DNA of 64,000 bases from Nocardiopsis metallicus (GCF_014201115.1 NZ_JACHDO010000001.1:248001-312000); one strand, 5' to 3'. Positions 1-9,845 are shown, numbered from the stretch's first letter. Made by a program: numbers and translations. The notes: generated by a model not told the origin, from the letters alone.

Positions 1-170
1 AGGGCGGCGAGCCGAACAAGCGGACGGTAGTGCTCTCGGTAGAGCTCCGTCACGGCGTGGTCGGCGTCCCACTCGACCGAGAGTGGCGCCGTGGTGGCAC
101 CGGCCACCAACGTTTCTGTCGTCACATCAGTTCGACGCACACCCTTGTCGCGGGGTTTACGAAAGGGCAT
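1..170 (-). CDS. ECF-type RNA polymerase sigma factor, N-terminal part (runs off the window)
   Basis: The reverse strand from an ATG at 168-170 gives 56 codons with no stop before the window edge. The start has a GAAGAGG ribosome site about 4 nt upstream. The end of the fragment reads VTELYREHYRPLVRLAA, which resembles the start of sigma region 2 in SigE-family ECF sigma factors of actinobacteria (an acidic helix followed by YxxHYRPLVRLA). Such proteins direct RNA polymerase to stress or envelope promoters. Only the first ~56 residues are visible, so the family call rests on one short motif and the subgroup is open. It is divergent from the HIT gene across a 291-bp gap. Confidence 0.55.
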   Translation of the reverse strand, partial: MPFRKPRDKGVRRTDVTTETLVAGATTAPLSVEWDADHAVTELYREHYRPLVRLAA

Positions 171-461
171 ACCTCTTCTTTTCCAAGTAGACGTGCGTTT
201 CAATCCGAACACGCCGGACGCGGCCAAACGGCGGGCATGCCGACAACCTAACGCGCACGGACGCAAAGCCTATCGCGCCCCGGCCCGCCACCGGTGGGGA
301 AACCGGATCGGAACGGTTGCGGAAAGGTTGAGGGTTCATCTCTGCCGAGTGGTCGGCCGGGCCCTCCACGGGGCCCGCGCACCTGCGGCATCATGGGCAC
401 CTGGACATGCCCGACAGGGGTGCCGCCCTGCCCGGCGGCCCCGCGTGACGGAAGGTGAGCG

Positions 462-812
462 ATGGTCGACCCCGACTGCCTTTTCTGCAAGATCGTGAAG
501 GGGGAGGTGCCCGCGGAGATCGTCCGCGAGGGGGAGCGCACGGTCGCCTTCCGCGACATCAACCCCCAGGCGCCCACCCACGTCCTGGTCATCCCGCGTG
601 AGCACCACGCCGACGCCACGGCCGCCGCGGCCACGGACACCGGCCTGCTGGACGCCGTGGTCCGTGAGGCCCACGAGGTGGCCACGGCCGAGGACGTGGC
701 CGACATCGGCTACCGGATCGTCTTCAACACCGGGGCGGGGGCCGGGCAGACCGTCTTCCACCTCCACGCGCACGTGCTCGGCGGCCGCGGCCTGAGCTGG
801 CCGCCCGGATAA
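462..812 (+). CDS. HIT family nucleotide-binding protein (HINT-like)
   Basis: A 116-residue histidine-triad protein. The N-terminus CLFCKIVKGEVPAEIV is typical of HINT/HIT hydrolases, and the catalytic triad is seen near the C-terminus as FHLHAHVLGG (H-x-H-x-H). HINT-type enzymes hydrolyse the phosphoramidate bond of adenosine 5'-phosphoramidates in the cytoplasm. Length matches the family. The ATG is preceded by GGAAGG about 8 nt upstream. It lies 283 bp before phoH on the same strand, an order common in actinobacteria. The two N-terminal cysteines may bind zinc, as in some HIT proteins; that is inference. Confidence 0.93.
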   Translation: MVDPDCLFCKIVKGEVPAEIVREGERTVAFRDINPQAPTHVLVIPREHHADATAAAATDTGLLDAVVREAHEVATAEDVADIGYRIVFNTGAGAGQTVFHLHAHVLGGRGLSWPPG

Positions 813-1095
813 CCACGGGCCGGGGGCGTCGGGGGCGCACGCGCCCAGGACGGCAGCGTCTTCCGCGCGGCTGTCCCTCCGACTCGGCGGGCGCGAGAAA
901 TCCCATCGAGTCCGCCGGGTCCCCGTTGGTAGACTCGCAGGCGGGCCCCACCGGCCACTTCGGTTGTCCCGCACACCCGTGGTGACCATGCACGACACCG
1001 TCGGACACGGTGTGCGGCCCGTCCGCGAGGAACCCCGGGAAACCGACCCCGGGGCCGTGACCGAAGGGTAGGGACAGCGGCCGCAAGGCCACACC

Positions 1096-2199
<1,104 letters not shown>

Positions 2200-2337
2200 G
2201 AAGAAGTACGTAGTGACACCGGCCGGTGGGCCCGCCTCGTGCGGGCCCACCGCTGTCGGTAGGGCGCCCCTCGCCGGACGCCCCGGCGGGGACACCGCCG
2301 ACCACCGACCCGAGACGCAAGAAGGCAGCCGCAACCG

Positions 2338-2844
2338 ATGAGTATCGACGTCGCCAACGAGTCCGGCGTCAGCAGCGTGGACGAGGAGCGACTCTCCCGC
2401 CTGGCCCGGCACGTGCTCGACGCCATGCGGGTCCACCCGTTGGCCGAGCTGTCCGTCGTGCTGGTGGACGAGGGACCCATGACCGACCTCCACGTGCGCT
2501 GGATGGACGAGCCCGGACCCACCGACGTGCTCTCGTTCCCCATGGACGAGCTGCGCCCCGGCGGACCCGGCCGCACCAGCGACCCCGGCGTGCTCGGTGA
2601 CGTGATCATCTGCCCGCAGGTGGCCGAGCGCCAGGGCGAGGCGGCCGGTCACGGAACCGAGGCCGAGATCGACCTGCTGTGCACGCACGGCATCCTGCAC
2701 CTGCTCGGCTACGACCACGCCGAGCCCGAGGAACACAAGGAGATGTTCGGTCTCCAGGGTGAGATCCTCGCCGCCTGGCGAGAGCGCGAGGCCGCCGACA
2801 CCGCCGGCGAGGAGACGACCGAAGGGGACGAGAGCGCCCGATGA
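2338..2844 (+). CDS. ybeY: Endoribonuclease YbeY, rRNA maturation factor
   Basis: A 168-residue UPF0054/YbeY metalloprotein. The zinc site is visible as HGILHLLGYDH (H-x3-H-x5-H), with DVLSFPMDE and LGDVIICP upstream as expected. YbeY acts on the 3' end of 16S rRNA and in 70S ribosome quality control. The C-terminal ~20 residues are an acidic tail beyond the usual fold. The stop overlaps the start of the next gene by 4 nt (ATGA), so the two are likely translationally coupled, and ybeY, the CNNM/CBS gene, the deaminase-like gene and era form one operon. Confidence 0.96.
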   Translation: MSIDVANESGVSSVDEERLSRLARHVLDAMRVHPLAELSVVLVDEGPMTDLHVRWMDEPGPTDVLSFPMDELRPGGPGRTSDPGVLGDVIICPQVAERQGEAAGHGTEAEIDLLCTHGILHLLGYDHAEPEEHKEMFGLQGEILAAWREREAADTAGEETTEGDESAR

Positions 2845-4226
2845 GCGCGGCCCTGTGGCCTGACCTGGCGCCGCTCACCACGGGTGGCCCCCTGGAGTGG
2901 GCGGCGGCCTTCGTGGCCGCCCTGGTGCTGACCGCCGTCGCCGGGTTCCTGGTGGCGGCGGAGGTCGCCGTCACCCGCGTGGCCTCCATGGGAATGGAGG
3001 CGATCCACGGTGAGCGCGCCGCCAAGGCCGGCCGTGCCTGGGAGCGGGTCTCCGCCGACCCCACCGCACACCTGAACATGCTGCTGTTCTTGCGCGTGGT
3101 GTGCGAGGTCTGCGCGGTCCTGGCCGCCGCCGTCGGCATGGTCTTCCTGCTGGGGCCGGGCTGGCCCGCCCTGGTGCTGACCGCCGTGGCGATGGTCGTG
3201 GTGGAGTGCGTCCTGATCGCCGTCACCCCGCGCATCCTCGGCCGCCAGTTCGCCGGTCCGCTCGCCCGGGCCAGCGCCGCGGTCCTCTACCCGCTCCAGG
3301 TGGTGCTGGGCCCGATCGCCAGGCTCCTCGTGGGCGCGGGCCGCGCGCTCACCCCGCGGGACAAGGGCGACCGGGACGGCCCCTTCAGCAGCGAGGTGGA
3401 GCTGCGCCAGCTCGTGGACCTGGCCGAGCAGGGGGAGGTCATCGACCCCGAGGAACGCCAGATGATCCACTCGGTGTTCAAGCTCGACGACACCTCCGTG
3501 CGCGAGGTGATGGTGCCGCGGCCCGACATCGTCTTCACCAGCCGGGACGCCGACGCCGACGCGGTCCTCACGCTCGCCATGGGCAGCGGGTACTCGCGGA
3601 TCCCGGTGACCGGGGAGGACGAGGACGACGTGGTCGGCATCGTCTACCTCAAGGACCTGGTGGAGCGGCTGCGCGACCGCTGGGCGGCGGCCGCGGGCGG
3701 CGCGCAGGACGTGCCGCTGACCGCCGCCGACGTGATGCGTCAGGCCAGCTACGTGCCCGACACCAAACCCATCGACGAGCTGCTGCGTGAGATGCAGCAG
3801 CGGCGCAACCATGTGGCGGTGGCGATCGACGAGTACGGCGGCACCGCCGGCCTGGTCACCCTGGAGGACATCGTGGAGGAGATCGTCGGTGAGATCACCG
3901 ACGAGTACGACCACGAGATCGCCCCGGTGGACTGGCTGGACGAGGACAAGGTGCGGGTGACCGCGCGCCTGCCGCTGGGTGAGCTCGCCGAACTCTTCCC
4001 CGACCGCGATCTGGAGGTCTCCGACGTGGAGACCGTGGGCGGTCTGGTGGCCTTCGTGCTGGGGCGGGTTCCAGCAGGCGGAGCCCAGGCACAATACGCT
4101 GGGCTCAGGCTCACCCTGGAGGGCAAGAGCAGCCGCCGCAACCGGATGACCACGGTGCTGGTGGAACGCCTGCCCCTCGACCAGGACCAGGGTTCGGACG
4201 AACACGTAAGGAGCACGGACCAGTGA
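2841..4226 (+). CDS. HlyC/CorC family transporter (CNNM transmembrane + CBS pair + CorC_HlyC domain)
   Basis: A 461-residue membrane protein. The N-terminal ~190 residues hold the CNNM/DUF21 unit with about four hydrophobic segments (AAFVAALVLTAVAGFLVAA, LLFLRVVCEVCAVLAAA and later ones). A cytoplasmic CBS pair follows, beginning at REVMVPRPDIVF with GIVYLKDLV, then EYGGTAGLVTLEDIVEEIVG, which is a family hallmark. The C-terminal CorC_HlyC domain closes the protein. Homologues act in magnesium or cobalt transport and are often named hemolysins although haemolysis is not their role. It overlaps ybeY and the next gene by 4 nt each. Confidence 0.93.
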   Translation: MSAALWPDLAPLTTGGPLEWAAAFVAALVLTAVAGFLVAAEVAVTRVASMGMEAIHGERAAKAGRAWERVSADPTAHLNMLLFLRVVCEVCAVLAAAVGMVFLLGPGWPALVLTAVAMVVVECVLIAVTPRILGRQFAGPLARASAAVLYPLQVVLGPIARLLVGAGRALTPRDKGDRDGPFSSEVELRQLVDLAEQGEVIDPEERQMIHSVFKLDDTSVREVMVPRPDIVFTSRDADADAVLTLAMGSGYSRIPVTGEDEDDVVGIVYLKDLVERLRDRWAAAAGGAQDVPLTAADVMRQASYVPDTKPIDELLREMQQRRNHVAVAIDEYGGTAGLVTLEDIVEEIVGEITDEYDHEIAPVDWLDEDKVRVTARLPLGELAELFPDRDLEVSDVETVGGLVAFVLGRVPAGGAQAQYAGLRLTLEGKSSRRNRMTTVLVERLPLDQDQGSDEHVRSTDQ

Positions 4227-4567
4227 CGGACACGACGGGACTCGGCCCCGAGGACGGCAAGCTCATCACGCTCGCGCGGGCCTCCCGGGCTCGGAACGCG
4301 GCCGCTGAGGGCGCGGCCGTGCGCGACGAGACCGGGCGCACGTACGTCGCCACCACGGTGTCGCTGCCCTCGCTCGAGCTGACCGCGCTCCAGGCCGCCG
4401 TGGCCGCGGCGGCCTCCAGCGAGGCCTCCGCGTTGGAGGCCGCGGTGGTCGTCACCGAGGCCAAGGAGCTGACCGAGGCCGACCGCGCGGTGGCGGACGA
4501 CCTGAAGACCCAGGTGGTGGTGATCGCGGCCCCTGACGGGGTGCCCGCGAGCATCACCCGGCGTTAA
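4223..4567 (+). CDS. Cytidine deaminase-like protein lacking the zinc ligands
   Basis: A 114-residue protein between the CNNM/CBS gene and era. Its layout follows small cytidine deaminases: an N-terminal helix ending in AAEGAAVRDETGRTY, a strand, then ELTALQAAVAAAASS and a C-terminal strand pair. However, the zinc-binding H/C-A-E motif is replaced by SLELTALQAAV and the PCxxC motif is absent, so deaminase activity is not expected. Genes of this kind in this position are annotated as cytidine deaminase in many actinobacteria. It may be a structural or regulatory relic. Start and stop overlap or abut its neighbours, implying co-expression with era. Confidence 0.8.
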   Translation: MTDTTGLGPEDGKLITLARASRARNAAAEGAAVRDETGRTYVATTVSLPSLELTALQAAVAAAASSEASALEAAVVVTEAKELTEADRAVADDLKTQVVVIAAPDGVPASITRR

Positions 4568-4576
4568 GAAGGACCA

Positions 4577-5545
4577 ATGAAAGACCTCGACCTTGAGAAG
4601 CTCCGCGTGCCACTGGAGTCGCCCTCCTACCCGGAGGGCTTCCGGAGCGGTTTCGCCTGCTTCGTGGGCCGCCCGAACGTGGGCAAGTCCACCCTGATGA
4701 ACGCGCTGGTCGGGCAGAAGGTGGCGATCACCAGCAACCGGCCCCAGACCACCCGGCGGACCGTGCGCGGCATCGTGCACCGGCCGGACGCGCAGTTGAT
4801 CATCGTGGACACGCCTGGCCTGCACAAGCCCCGCACCCTGCTGGGGGAGCGGTTGGACTCGCTGGTGCGGTCCACGTTGGTCGAGGTGGACGTGATCGCG
4901 TTCTGTCTTCCGGCCAACGAGCCGATCGGGCGCGGTGACACCTACATCGCCAAGGAGCTCGCGGAGCAGACCAACACCCCGGTGGTCGCCCTGGTGACCA
5001 AGACCGACCTGGTGGACAAGGCGACCGTCGGGGAACACCTGATGGCCGTGAACGAGCTGGGTGAGTGGGCCGACATCGTACCGGTGTCCGCGCGCGGCGC
5101 CTACCAGCTGGACACGGTCACCGAAGTGCTGTGCTCGCACCTGCCTGAGGGGCCGCCGCTGTACCCGGACGGCGACCTCACCGACGAACCCGACGAGATG
5201 CTCGTGGCCGAACTGGTCCGGGAGGCCGCCCTGGAGGGGGTCCGGGACGAGCTTCCGCACTCCATCGCGGTGGTCGTGGACGAGATGTACGAGCGCGAGA
5301 ACACCAAGCCCGGCAAGGAGCTGGTGGACATCTACGCGTCGCTGTACGTGGAGCGTCCCAGCCAGAAGGCGATCGTGATCGGCTCGAAGGGTTCGCGGCT
5401 GCGCGACGTGGGCTCGCGGGCCCGCAAGCAGATCGAGGGCCTGCTGGGCCAGCGCGTCTTCCTGGACCTGCGGGTTCGGGTGGCCAAGGACTGGCAGCGC
5501 GATCCCAAGCAGCTGCGCAAACTGGGCTTCGACCAGCAGACGTAG
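4577..5545 (+). CDS. era: GTPase Era
   Basis: A 322-residue Era GTPase. G1 GRPNVGKST, the switch region QTTRRTVRGI, G3 DTPG, G4 TKTD and the C-terminal KH domain with IVIGSKGSRLRDVGSRARKQIE are all present. Era binds the 3' end of 16S rRNA and helps assemble the 30S subunit at the membrane-proximal cytoplasm. Some 20 residues precede the usual start; the ATG at 4577 has AAGAAGGA just upstream, which supports it. This is the last gene of the ybeY operon and is followed by a 42-bp perfect palindrome. Confidence 0.97.
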   Translation: MKDLDLEKLRVPLESPSYPEGFRSGFACFVGRPNVGKSTLMNALVGQKVAITSNRPQTTRRTVRGIVHRPDAQLIIVDTPGLHKPRTLLGERLDSLVRSTLVEVDVIAFCLPANEPIGRGDTYIAKELAEQTNTPVVALVTKTDLVDKATVGEHLMAVNELGEWADIVPVSARGAYQLDTVTEVLCSHLPEGPPLYPDGDLTDEPDEMLVAELVREAALEGVRDELPHSIAVVVDEMYERENTKPGKELVDIYASLYVERPSQKAIVIGSKGSRLRDVGSRARKQIEGLLGQRVFLDLRVRVAKDWQRDPKQLRKLGFDQQT

Positions 5546-5613
5546 GCGTCGGCCGAGTCAGGTGCCAGTAGGGCAGGAGCCCCGCTGAGCCGGATTCAGG
5601 CGGGATCCAGGCA

Positions 5614-5655
5614 ACGAGAGGGGCCGTGACCACATGTGGTCACGGCCCCTCTCGT
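5614..5655. terminator. Perfect 42-bp palindrome, bidirectional terminator
   Basis: A 21+21 bp perfect inverted repeat with no loop, centred on ACATGT. It lies 69 bp after the era stop and 52 bp before the stop of the convergent IclR gene, so it can end transcription from both sides. A short T-rich flank follows on neither strand, as is usual in GC-rich actinobacteria. Confidence 0.85.
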
Positions 5656-5706
5656 GTTCCGCGTGTCGCGTGCGGCAAGAGCACCGGGCGCGGCGTGCTT
5701 CGCGCG

Positions 5707-6531
5707 CTAGCTCTGGTTGTTGAGGTCGGTGGCCAGGACCCGGGCGCACTTGCGCACGATGGGGGCTGCCTGGTCCACGAAGTCCCAGCTCACCCGGGCT
5801 TCGGGGCCCGAGACCGACACCGCCATGCCCGAGGGGGCGTCCTTGACGGGCACGGCCACGCAGCGCACGCCCACCTCCTGCTCGCCGTCGTCGATGGCGT
5901 ACCCGGTCTCGCGGATGCGCCGGAGTTCGGCGAGGAAGGCCTCGGGGTCCGTGATGGTGCGTTCGGTGGCGGCGGGCATGCCGGTGCGGCGCACGGTGGC
6001 CAGTGCCTCCTCGTCGCTGAGCTGGGAGAGCAGGGCCTTGCCCACACCCGCCGAGTGCGGCAGGACGCGGCGGCCGACCTCGGTGAACATGCGCATGGCG
6101 TGCGGTGAGGGGACCTGGGCCACGTAGATGACCTTGTCGCCGTCGAGCATGGCGAGGTTGGCGGTCTCGCCGAGGTCCTCCACGAGCTGGGCCAGGTGGG
6201 GGCGGGCCCAGGTGCCGAGCATCTGCGCCGCCTTGTCGCCGAGGCCGATCAGGCGCGGGCCCAGGGCGTAGCGGCGGGAGGGGAGCTGGCGCACGTAGCC
6301 GTTGCCGACCAGGGTGCGGATGATGCGGTGGATGGTGGGCAGGGGCAGGCCGGAGGAGTCGGCGAGCTGGCTCAGGGAGGCCTCACCGCCGGACTCGGCC
6401 ATGATCTCCAGCAGCGCGAAGGCGCGGTCCAGGGACTGTACGCCGCCGGAGCGCCGGGCCGCCGCCTCCTCGGGAGGTCGGGGCTGGTCCGTTTGGGGGG
6501 TCTCTGAGGCTGACAAGGGTCGTGCTCCCAT
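5707..6531 (-). CDS. IclR family transcriptional regulator, probable allantoin/glyoxylate repressor (AllR-like)
   Basis: About 274 residues from the chosen ATG at 6529-6531. The winged helix (ASLSQLADSSGLPLPTIHRIIRTL, split here as ASLSQLADSSGL and PLPTIHRII) starts near residue 55 and is followed by the IclR effector domain. Members of this family repress allantoin and glyoxylate genes and release DNA on binding glyoxylate-pathway metabolites. No clear ribosome site is seen; an ATG pair at 6556-6561 is an alternative start. The gene is divergent from the CitE-like/allantoinase pair, and two operator-like sites lie between them, one of them at 6561-6575 right at its own 5' end, which suggests autoregulation. 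Confidence 0.85.
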   Translation of the reverse strand: MGARPLSASETPQTDQPRPPEEAAARRSGGVQSLDRAFALLEIMAESGGEASLSQLADSSGLPLPTIHRIIRTLVGNGYVRQLPSRRYALGPRLIGLGDKAAQMLGTWARPHLAQLVEDLGETANLAMLDGDKVIYVAQVPSPHAMRMFTEVGRRVLPHSAGVGKALLSQLSDEEALATVRRTGMPAATERTITDPEAFLAELRRIRETGYAIDDGEQEVGVRCVAVPVKDAPSGMAVSVSGPEARVSWDFVDQAAPIVRKCARVLATDLNNQS

Positions 6532-6560
6532 GCTGAGGGCCGCTGCGGTCACGTCCATCA

Positions 6561-6575
6561 TTCTGCAATACGAAA
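6561..6575. promoter_or_regulatory. Candidate IclR/AllR operator, copy A
   Basis: TTCTGCAATACGAAA, 13 of 15 matches to the site at 19637-19651 (TTCCGCAATACGGAA). It sits at the 5' end of the regulator gene itself. Confidence 0.6.
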
Positions 6576-6646
6576 GCAGTTTTTCGCTCTCCGTTGTGTA
6601 TCGAAGCTTCCGGATCCGGGTCGTCGGCGCCCCAGAGGCCTTGTTC

Positions 6647-6661
6647 TTCCGAATCGCAGAA
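6647..6661. promoter_or_regulatory. Candidate IclR/AllR operator, copy B
   Basis: TTCCGAATCGCAGAA, 12 of 15 matches to the reverse of the site at 19637-19651. It is 84 bp before the GTG of the CitE-like gene and 71 bp from copy A. Confidence 0.55.
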
Positions 6662-6745
6662 GTTATTATCCGCATATAGAAATTAGTGACCGGTCTCTCA
6701 GTGGCTCCGAGAGGCCGGCACCGACGACTCAGGAGGACACGACAC

Positions 6746-8026
6746 GTGGCGAGTGACAGCTTGCAAGGCCTGACCGACCTGGTCACCGAACTCGACACCC
6801 GGCTCGCGGAGGCCGACAAGCGGCTGGACCGCGATTACCCCGGGACCAACGGCGGCCGCCAGCCGGTCCACAGCGTCTACGTGCCCGCCGACCGCATCCA
6901 GCCCGGCCTCGCCGCAGCCTGGGGCGAACAGGCGATCGCGGCCCTCGACGAGTACGCGCCCAAGGCCGCGGACCTCGCCGAGATCACCGGGCTCAGCGAG
7001 ACCGCCGTCGCCGACGCGCTCCCGCTGGTACGGGCCAAGCTCGCCCGCGAACCCATCGAGGACCTGCGCGCCGACTTCGAGGACGGCTACGGGGCCCCCG
7101 GTGACGAGGCCGAGGACGCCCACGTGCTCGCCACCGCGAACGCGTTCGTCTCGGATCTGAAGCAGGGGACGGCCACCCCCTACTTCGGTATTCGGATGAA
7201 GGGCATGGAGGCGGCCGGGCGCCACCGCGGCGTGCGCACCCTCACCCTCTTCCTGCAGACCCTGCTGGAGGGGCACGGATCCCTGCCGGACAACCTCGTG
7301 CTCACCCTGCCCAAGATCACCTCGGTCGAGCAGGTCGAGGCGATGGTGTGGGTCAGTGAGCGGCTGGAGGAGCGCTTCGGGCTGTCCGCCGGGCGGCTGC
7401 GGTTCGAGCTCCAGATCGAGACCCCCCAGTCGATCCTGCTCACCGACGGCACCGTGTCCGTCGCCCGCATGATCCAGGCCGGTCAGGGCCGGGTCACCGC
7501 CCTGCACTACGGCACCTACGACTACAGCGCGGCCTGCGGGATCACCGCCGCCCACCAGAGCCTCGCGCACCCGGTGGCCGACTTCGCGAAGTCGGTCATG
7601 CAGGTGGCCGCGGCCGGTACCGGCGTGTGGATCTCCGACGGCGGCAGCAACATCCTGCCCACGGGCGGCCCCGAGGACGTGCGCTCCGCGTGGAACCTGC
7701 ACGCTGGCCTGGTCCGCCGCTCCCTGGAGCGCGGCTTCTACCAGGGCTGGGACCTGCACCCGGGCCAGCTGCCCATCCGCTACCTGGCCACCTACGCCTT
7801 CTACCGCGAGGCCTTCGCCCCCGCGGCCGCGCGGCTGAAGGCCTACCTCGGCCAGGCGGGCGGCAACGTCATGGACGAGCCGGCCACCGCCCAGGCCCTG
7901 GCCTCGGTCCTGGCCAGCGGTCTGCGGTGCGGTGCGCTCGAGGAATCCGAGGTCGTTGAGGCCTCCGGTGCCGACGCCGGTACCATCGTCGGTCTGGCAA
8001 CCCGCCGTGTCGGACAGGAGCAGTGA
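6746..8026 (+). CDS. HpcH/HpaI aldolase - CitE - malate synthase superfamily protein (DUF6986 type)
   Basis: 426 residues from a GTG with a strong AGGAGG site 9 nt upstream; a longer reading exists but lacks such a site. The sequence carries DFEDGYG (about residue 115), FELQIETPQS and HYGTYDYSAACGI, the acid-binding and metal-binding stretches of CitE-like and malate-synthase-like TIM barrels. It lacks the classical malate synthase signature, so the exact reaction is not fixed by sequence. Its stop is 1 nt before the allantoinase start, and it lies under the IclR operator. A role in condensing or releasing glyoxylate produced by allantoin breakdown is the best inference. Confidence 0.75.
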   Translation: MASDSLQGLTDLVTELDTRLAEADKRLDRDYPGTNGGRQPVHSVYVPADRIQPGLAAAWGEQAIAALDEYAPKAADLAEITGLSETAVADALPLVRAKLAREPIEDLRADFEDGYGAPGDEAEDAHVLATANAFVSDLKQGTATPYFGIRMKGMEAAGRHRGVRTLTLFLQTLLEGHGSLPDNLVLTLPKITSVEQVEAMVWVSERLEERFGLSAGRLRFELQIETPQSILLTDGTVSVARMIQAGQGRVTALHYGTYDYSAACGITAAHQSLAHPVADFAKSVMQVAAAGTGVWISDGGSNILPTGGPEDVRSAWNLHAGLVRRSLERGFYQGWDLHPGQLPIRYLATYAFYREAFAPAAARLKAYLGQAGGNVMDEPATAQALASVLASGLRCGALEESEVVEASGADAGTIVGLATRRVGQEQ

Positions 8027-8027
8027 G

Positions 8028-9377
8028 TTGACCGAACACGCACTCGTCGTTCGCGCCCGCCGCGCCCTCACCCCCGAGGGTGAGCGCCCGGTGAGCGTGG
8101 TCATCGACGACGGACGGATCACCGAGGTCCTCACCGGGGACGACGCTCCGGTCCAGGCCGAGCGCGAGCTGCGCCTGGCCGGGGACGAGGTACTGCTGCC
8201 CGGGCTCGTGGACAGCCACGTGCACGTCAACGAGCCGGGCCGCACCGAGTGGGAGGGCTTCGCGAGCGCCACCCGCGCCGCCGCCCTGGGCGGGGTGACC
8301 ACCCTGGTGGACATGCCGCTGAACAGTGTTCCGCCCACCACCAGCATCGAAGGCCTCAAAGCCAAACGTGCCGTGGCCGAGGGCAAGCTCGCCGTGGACG
8401 TGGGTTTCTGGGGCGGAGCCGTCCCGGAGAACAGCGGTGCCGGCACCACCGGCGTCCTGTCCGACCTGTGGGCCGAAGGCGTCTTCGGTTTCAAGGCGTT
8501 CCTCTCGCCCTCTGGTGTGGACGAGTTCGGCCACCTGTCCCCGGAGCAGCTGTACACCGCGGCCACGGCCATCCACGCCTTCGGCGGCAGACTGATCGTG
8601 CACGCCGAGGACCCCGCCGTGCTGGACTCCGCACCCGCCGCCTCCGGGCGCGACTACGCGGACTTCCTGGCCTCCCGCCCGGACGAGGCGGAGCACGCGG
8701 CGATCGCCCTGGTCATCGACACCGCTCGCCGCACCGGGGTTCGCGCGCACATCCTGCATCTGTCCAGCGCCTCCGCGCTGCCCCTGATCGCTCAGGCCAG
8801 ACAGGAGGGCGTGCCGCTCACGGTGGAGAGCTGCCCGCACTACCTGACCCTGGCCGCGGAAGAGATCCCGGCGGGTGACACGAGCTACAAGTGCTGCCCG
8901 CCCATCCGCGACAGCGCCAACCGCGACCTCCTCTGGAGGGCGCTCCAGGACGGTCTGATCGACTGCGTGGTCAGTGACCACTCGCCGAGCACCCCGGATC
9001 TGAAGGACCTGGACACCGGCGACTTCGGCACCGCCTGGGGCGGCGTCTCCGGACTTCAGGTAGGCCTGTCCGCCATGTGGACCGAGGCCCGCTCCCGCGG
9101 CGTCGCCCTCGCCGAGGTCGTGCGCTGGATGTCCGCCGAGCCCGCCCGCGTCGCCGGGGTGCCCGGAAAGGGCTCGATCGCCCCGGGTCTGGACGCCGAC
9201 CTCACGGTCTTCGCCCCGGAAGAGACGGTCCGTATCGAAGCCCGCTCCCTGGCCCACCGCAACCCCGTGAGCGCCTACGACGGTGCCGACCTCGTCGGCA
9301 AGGTCCGCCGCACCATCCTCCGCGGATCCGACGTCGGTCCGGACAGCACCGACGGTCGGATGATCACCCGGAGCTAG
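8028..9377 (+). CDS. allB: Allantoinase
   Basis: 449 residues from a TTG start with AGGAG 7 nt upstream, directly after the previous stop. It is a cyclic amidohydrolase: metal ligands HVH (DSHVHVNEPG), GGVTTLVDMPLNS, the lysine to be carboxylated in FKAFLSPSG, HAED, HLSSA and the catalytic Asp in VSDHSPS are all present. Allantoinase opens the hydantoin ring of allantoin to give allantoate in the cytoplasm. Coupled to the CitE-like gene and followed by a hairpin terminator. Confidence 0.95.
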   Translation: MTEHALVVRARRALTPEGERPVSVVIDDGRITEVLTGDDAPVQAERELRLAGDEVLLPGLVDSHVHVNEPGRTEWEGFASATRAAALGGVTTLVDMPLNSVPPTTSIEGLKAKRAVAEGKLAVDVGFWGGAVPENSGAGTTGVLSDLWAEGVFGFKAFLSPSGVDEFGHLSPEQLYTAATAIHAFGGRLIVHAEDPAVLDSAPAASGRDYADFLASRPDEAEHAAIALVIDTARRTGVRAHILHLSSASALPLIAQARQEGVPLTVESCPHYLTLAAEEIPAGDTSYKCCPPIRDSANRDLLWRALQDGLIDCVVSDHSPSTPDLKDLDTGDFGTAWGGVSGLQVGLSAMWTEARSRGVALAEVVRWMSAEPARVAGVPGKGSIAPGLDADLTVFAPEETVRIEARSLAHRNPVSAYDGADLVGKVRRTILRGSDVGPDSTDGRMITRS

Positions 9378-9391
9378 TTCCCCGAGTTGCC

Positions 9392-9421
9392 CGGGCGCCC
9401 CGCCACAAGGTGGGGCGCCCG
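9392..9421 (+). terminator. Hairpin terminator after allB
   Basis: A 13-bp stem with one G-U pair and an ACAA loop, 15 bp after the allantoinase stop. Confidence 0.8.
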
Positions 9422-9499
9422 TTCGCATCCAGGGGGAGAGACACCCGAGGCACCAGCTCATAGGCTGAACCCAACGAAGCTGCCTCCCCGGGCCGAAGA

Positions 9500-9624
9500 G
9501 GCAACGGTGGACCAGTTGAGTGGTGGGCTAAGTGTCAAGTATGAGTTTTTTGTCGTCGGTGTCTTATTCTCAACAACTTGCAGATTCCGGCACCCTCGCT
9601 ACCTAAATCCGCAGGTCAACGAGA
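9500..9624 (+). promoter_or_regulatory. CRISPR leader
   Basis: The region next to the first repeat is clearly richer in A and T than its surroundings (for example GAGTTTTTTGTCGTCG and TCTTATTCTCAACAACTTG) and ends GCAGGTCAACGAGA directly before repeat 1. The degenerate repeat is at the far end of the array, so this side is the leader. Left boundary is approximate. Confidence 0.65.
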
Positions 9625-9845
9625 CTGCTCCCCGCGCACGCGGGGATGGACCCATCGAACACGTGTGCCCCGAGCGCCTGGACGACTGCTCCCCGCGCAC
9701 GCGGGGATGGACCCCAAGCCCGCCACCCCCAGCGCCAGCGAGATCACTGCTCCCCGCGCACGCGGGGATGGACCCGCCTCGGGGACGCTCATCCCGGTTT
9801 CGGCGGTCTGCTCCCCGCGCACGCGGGGATGGACCCCGTCTGCTG

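Noticed and set aside
6746..8026. Calling the CitE-like gene a true malate synthase
   Set aside because: The malate synthase signature around the catalytic region is missing and the protein is shorter; superfamily membership is all the sequence supports.
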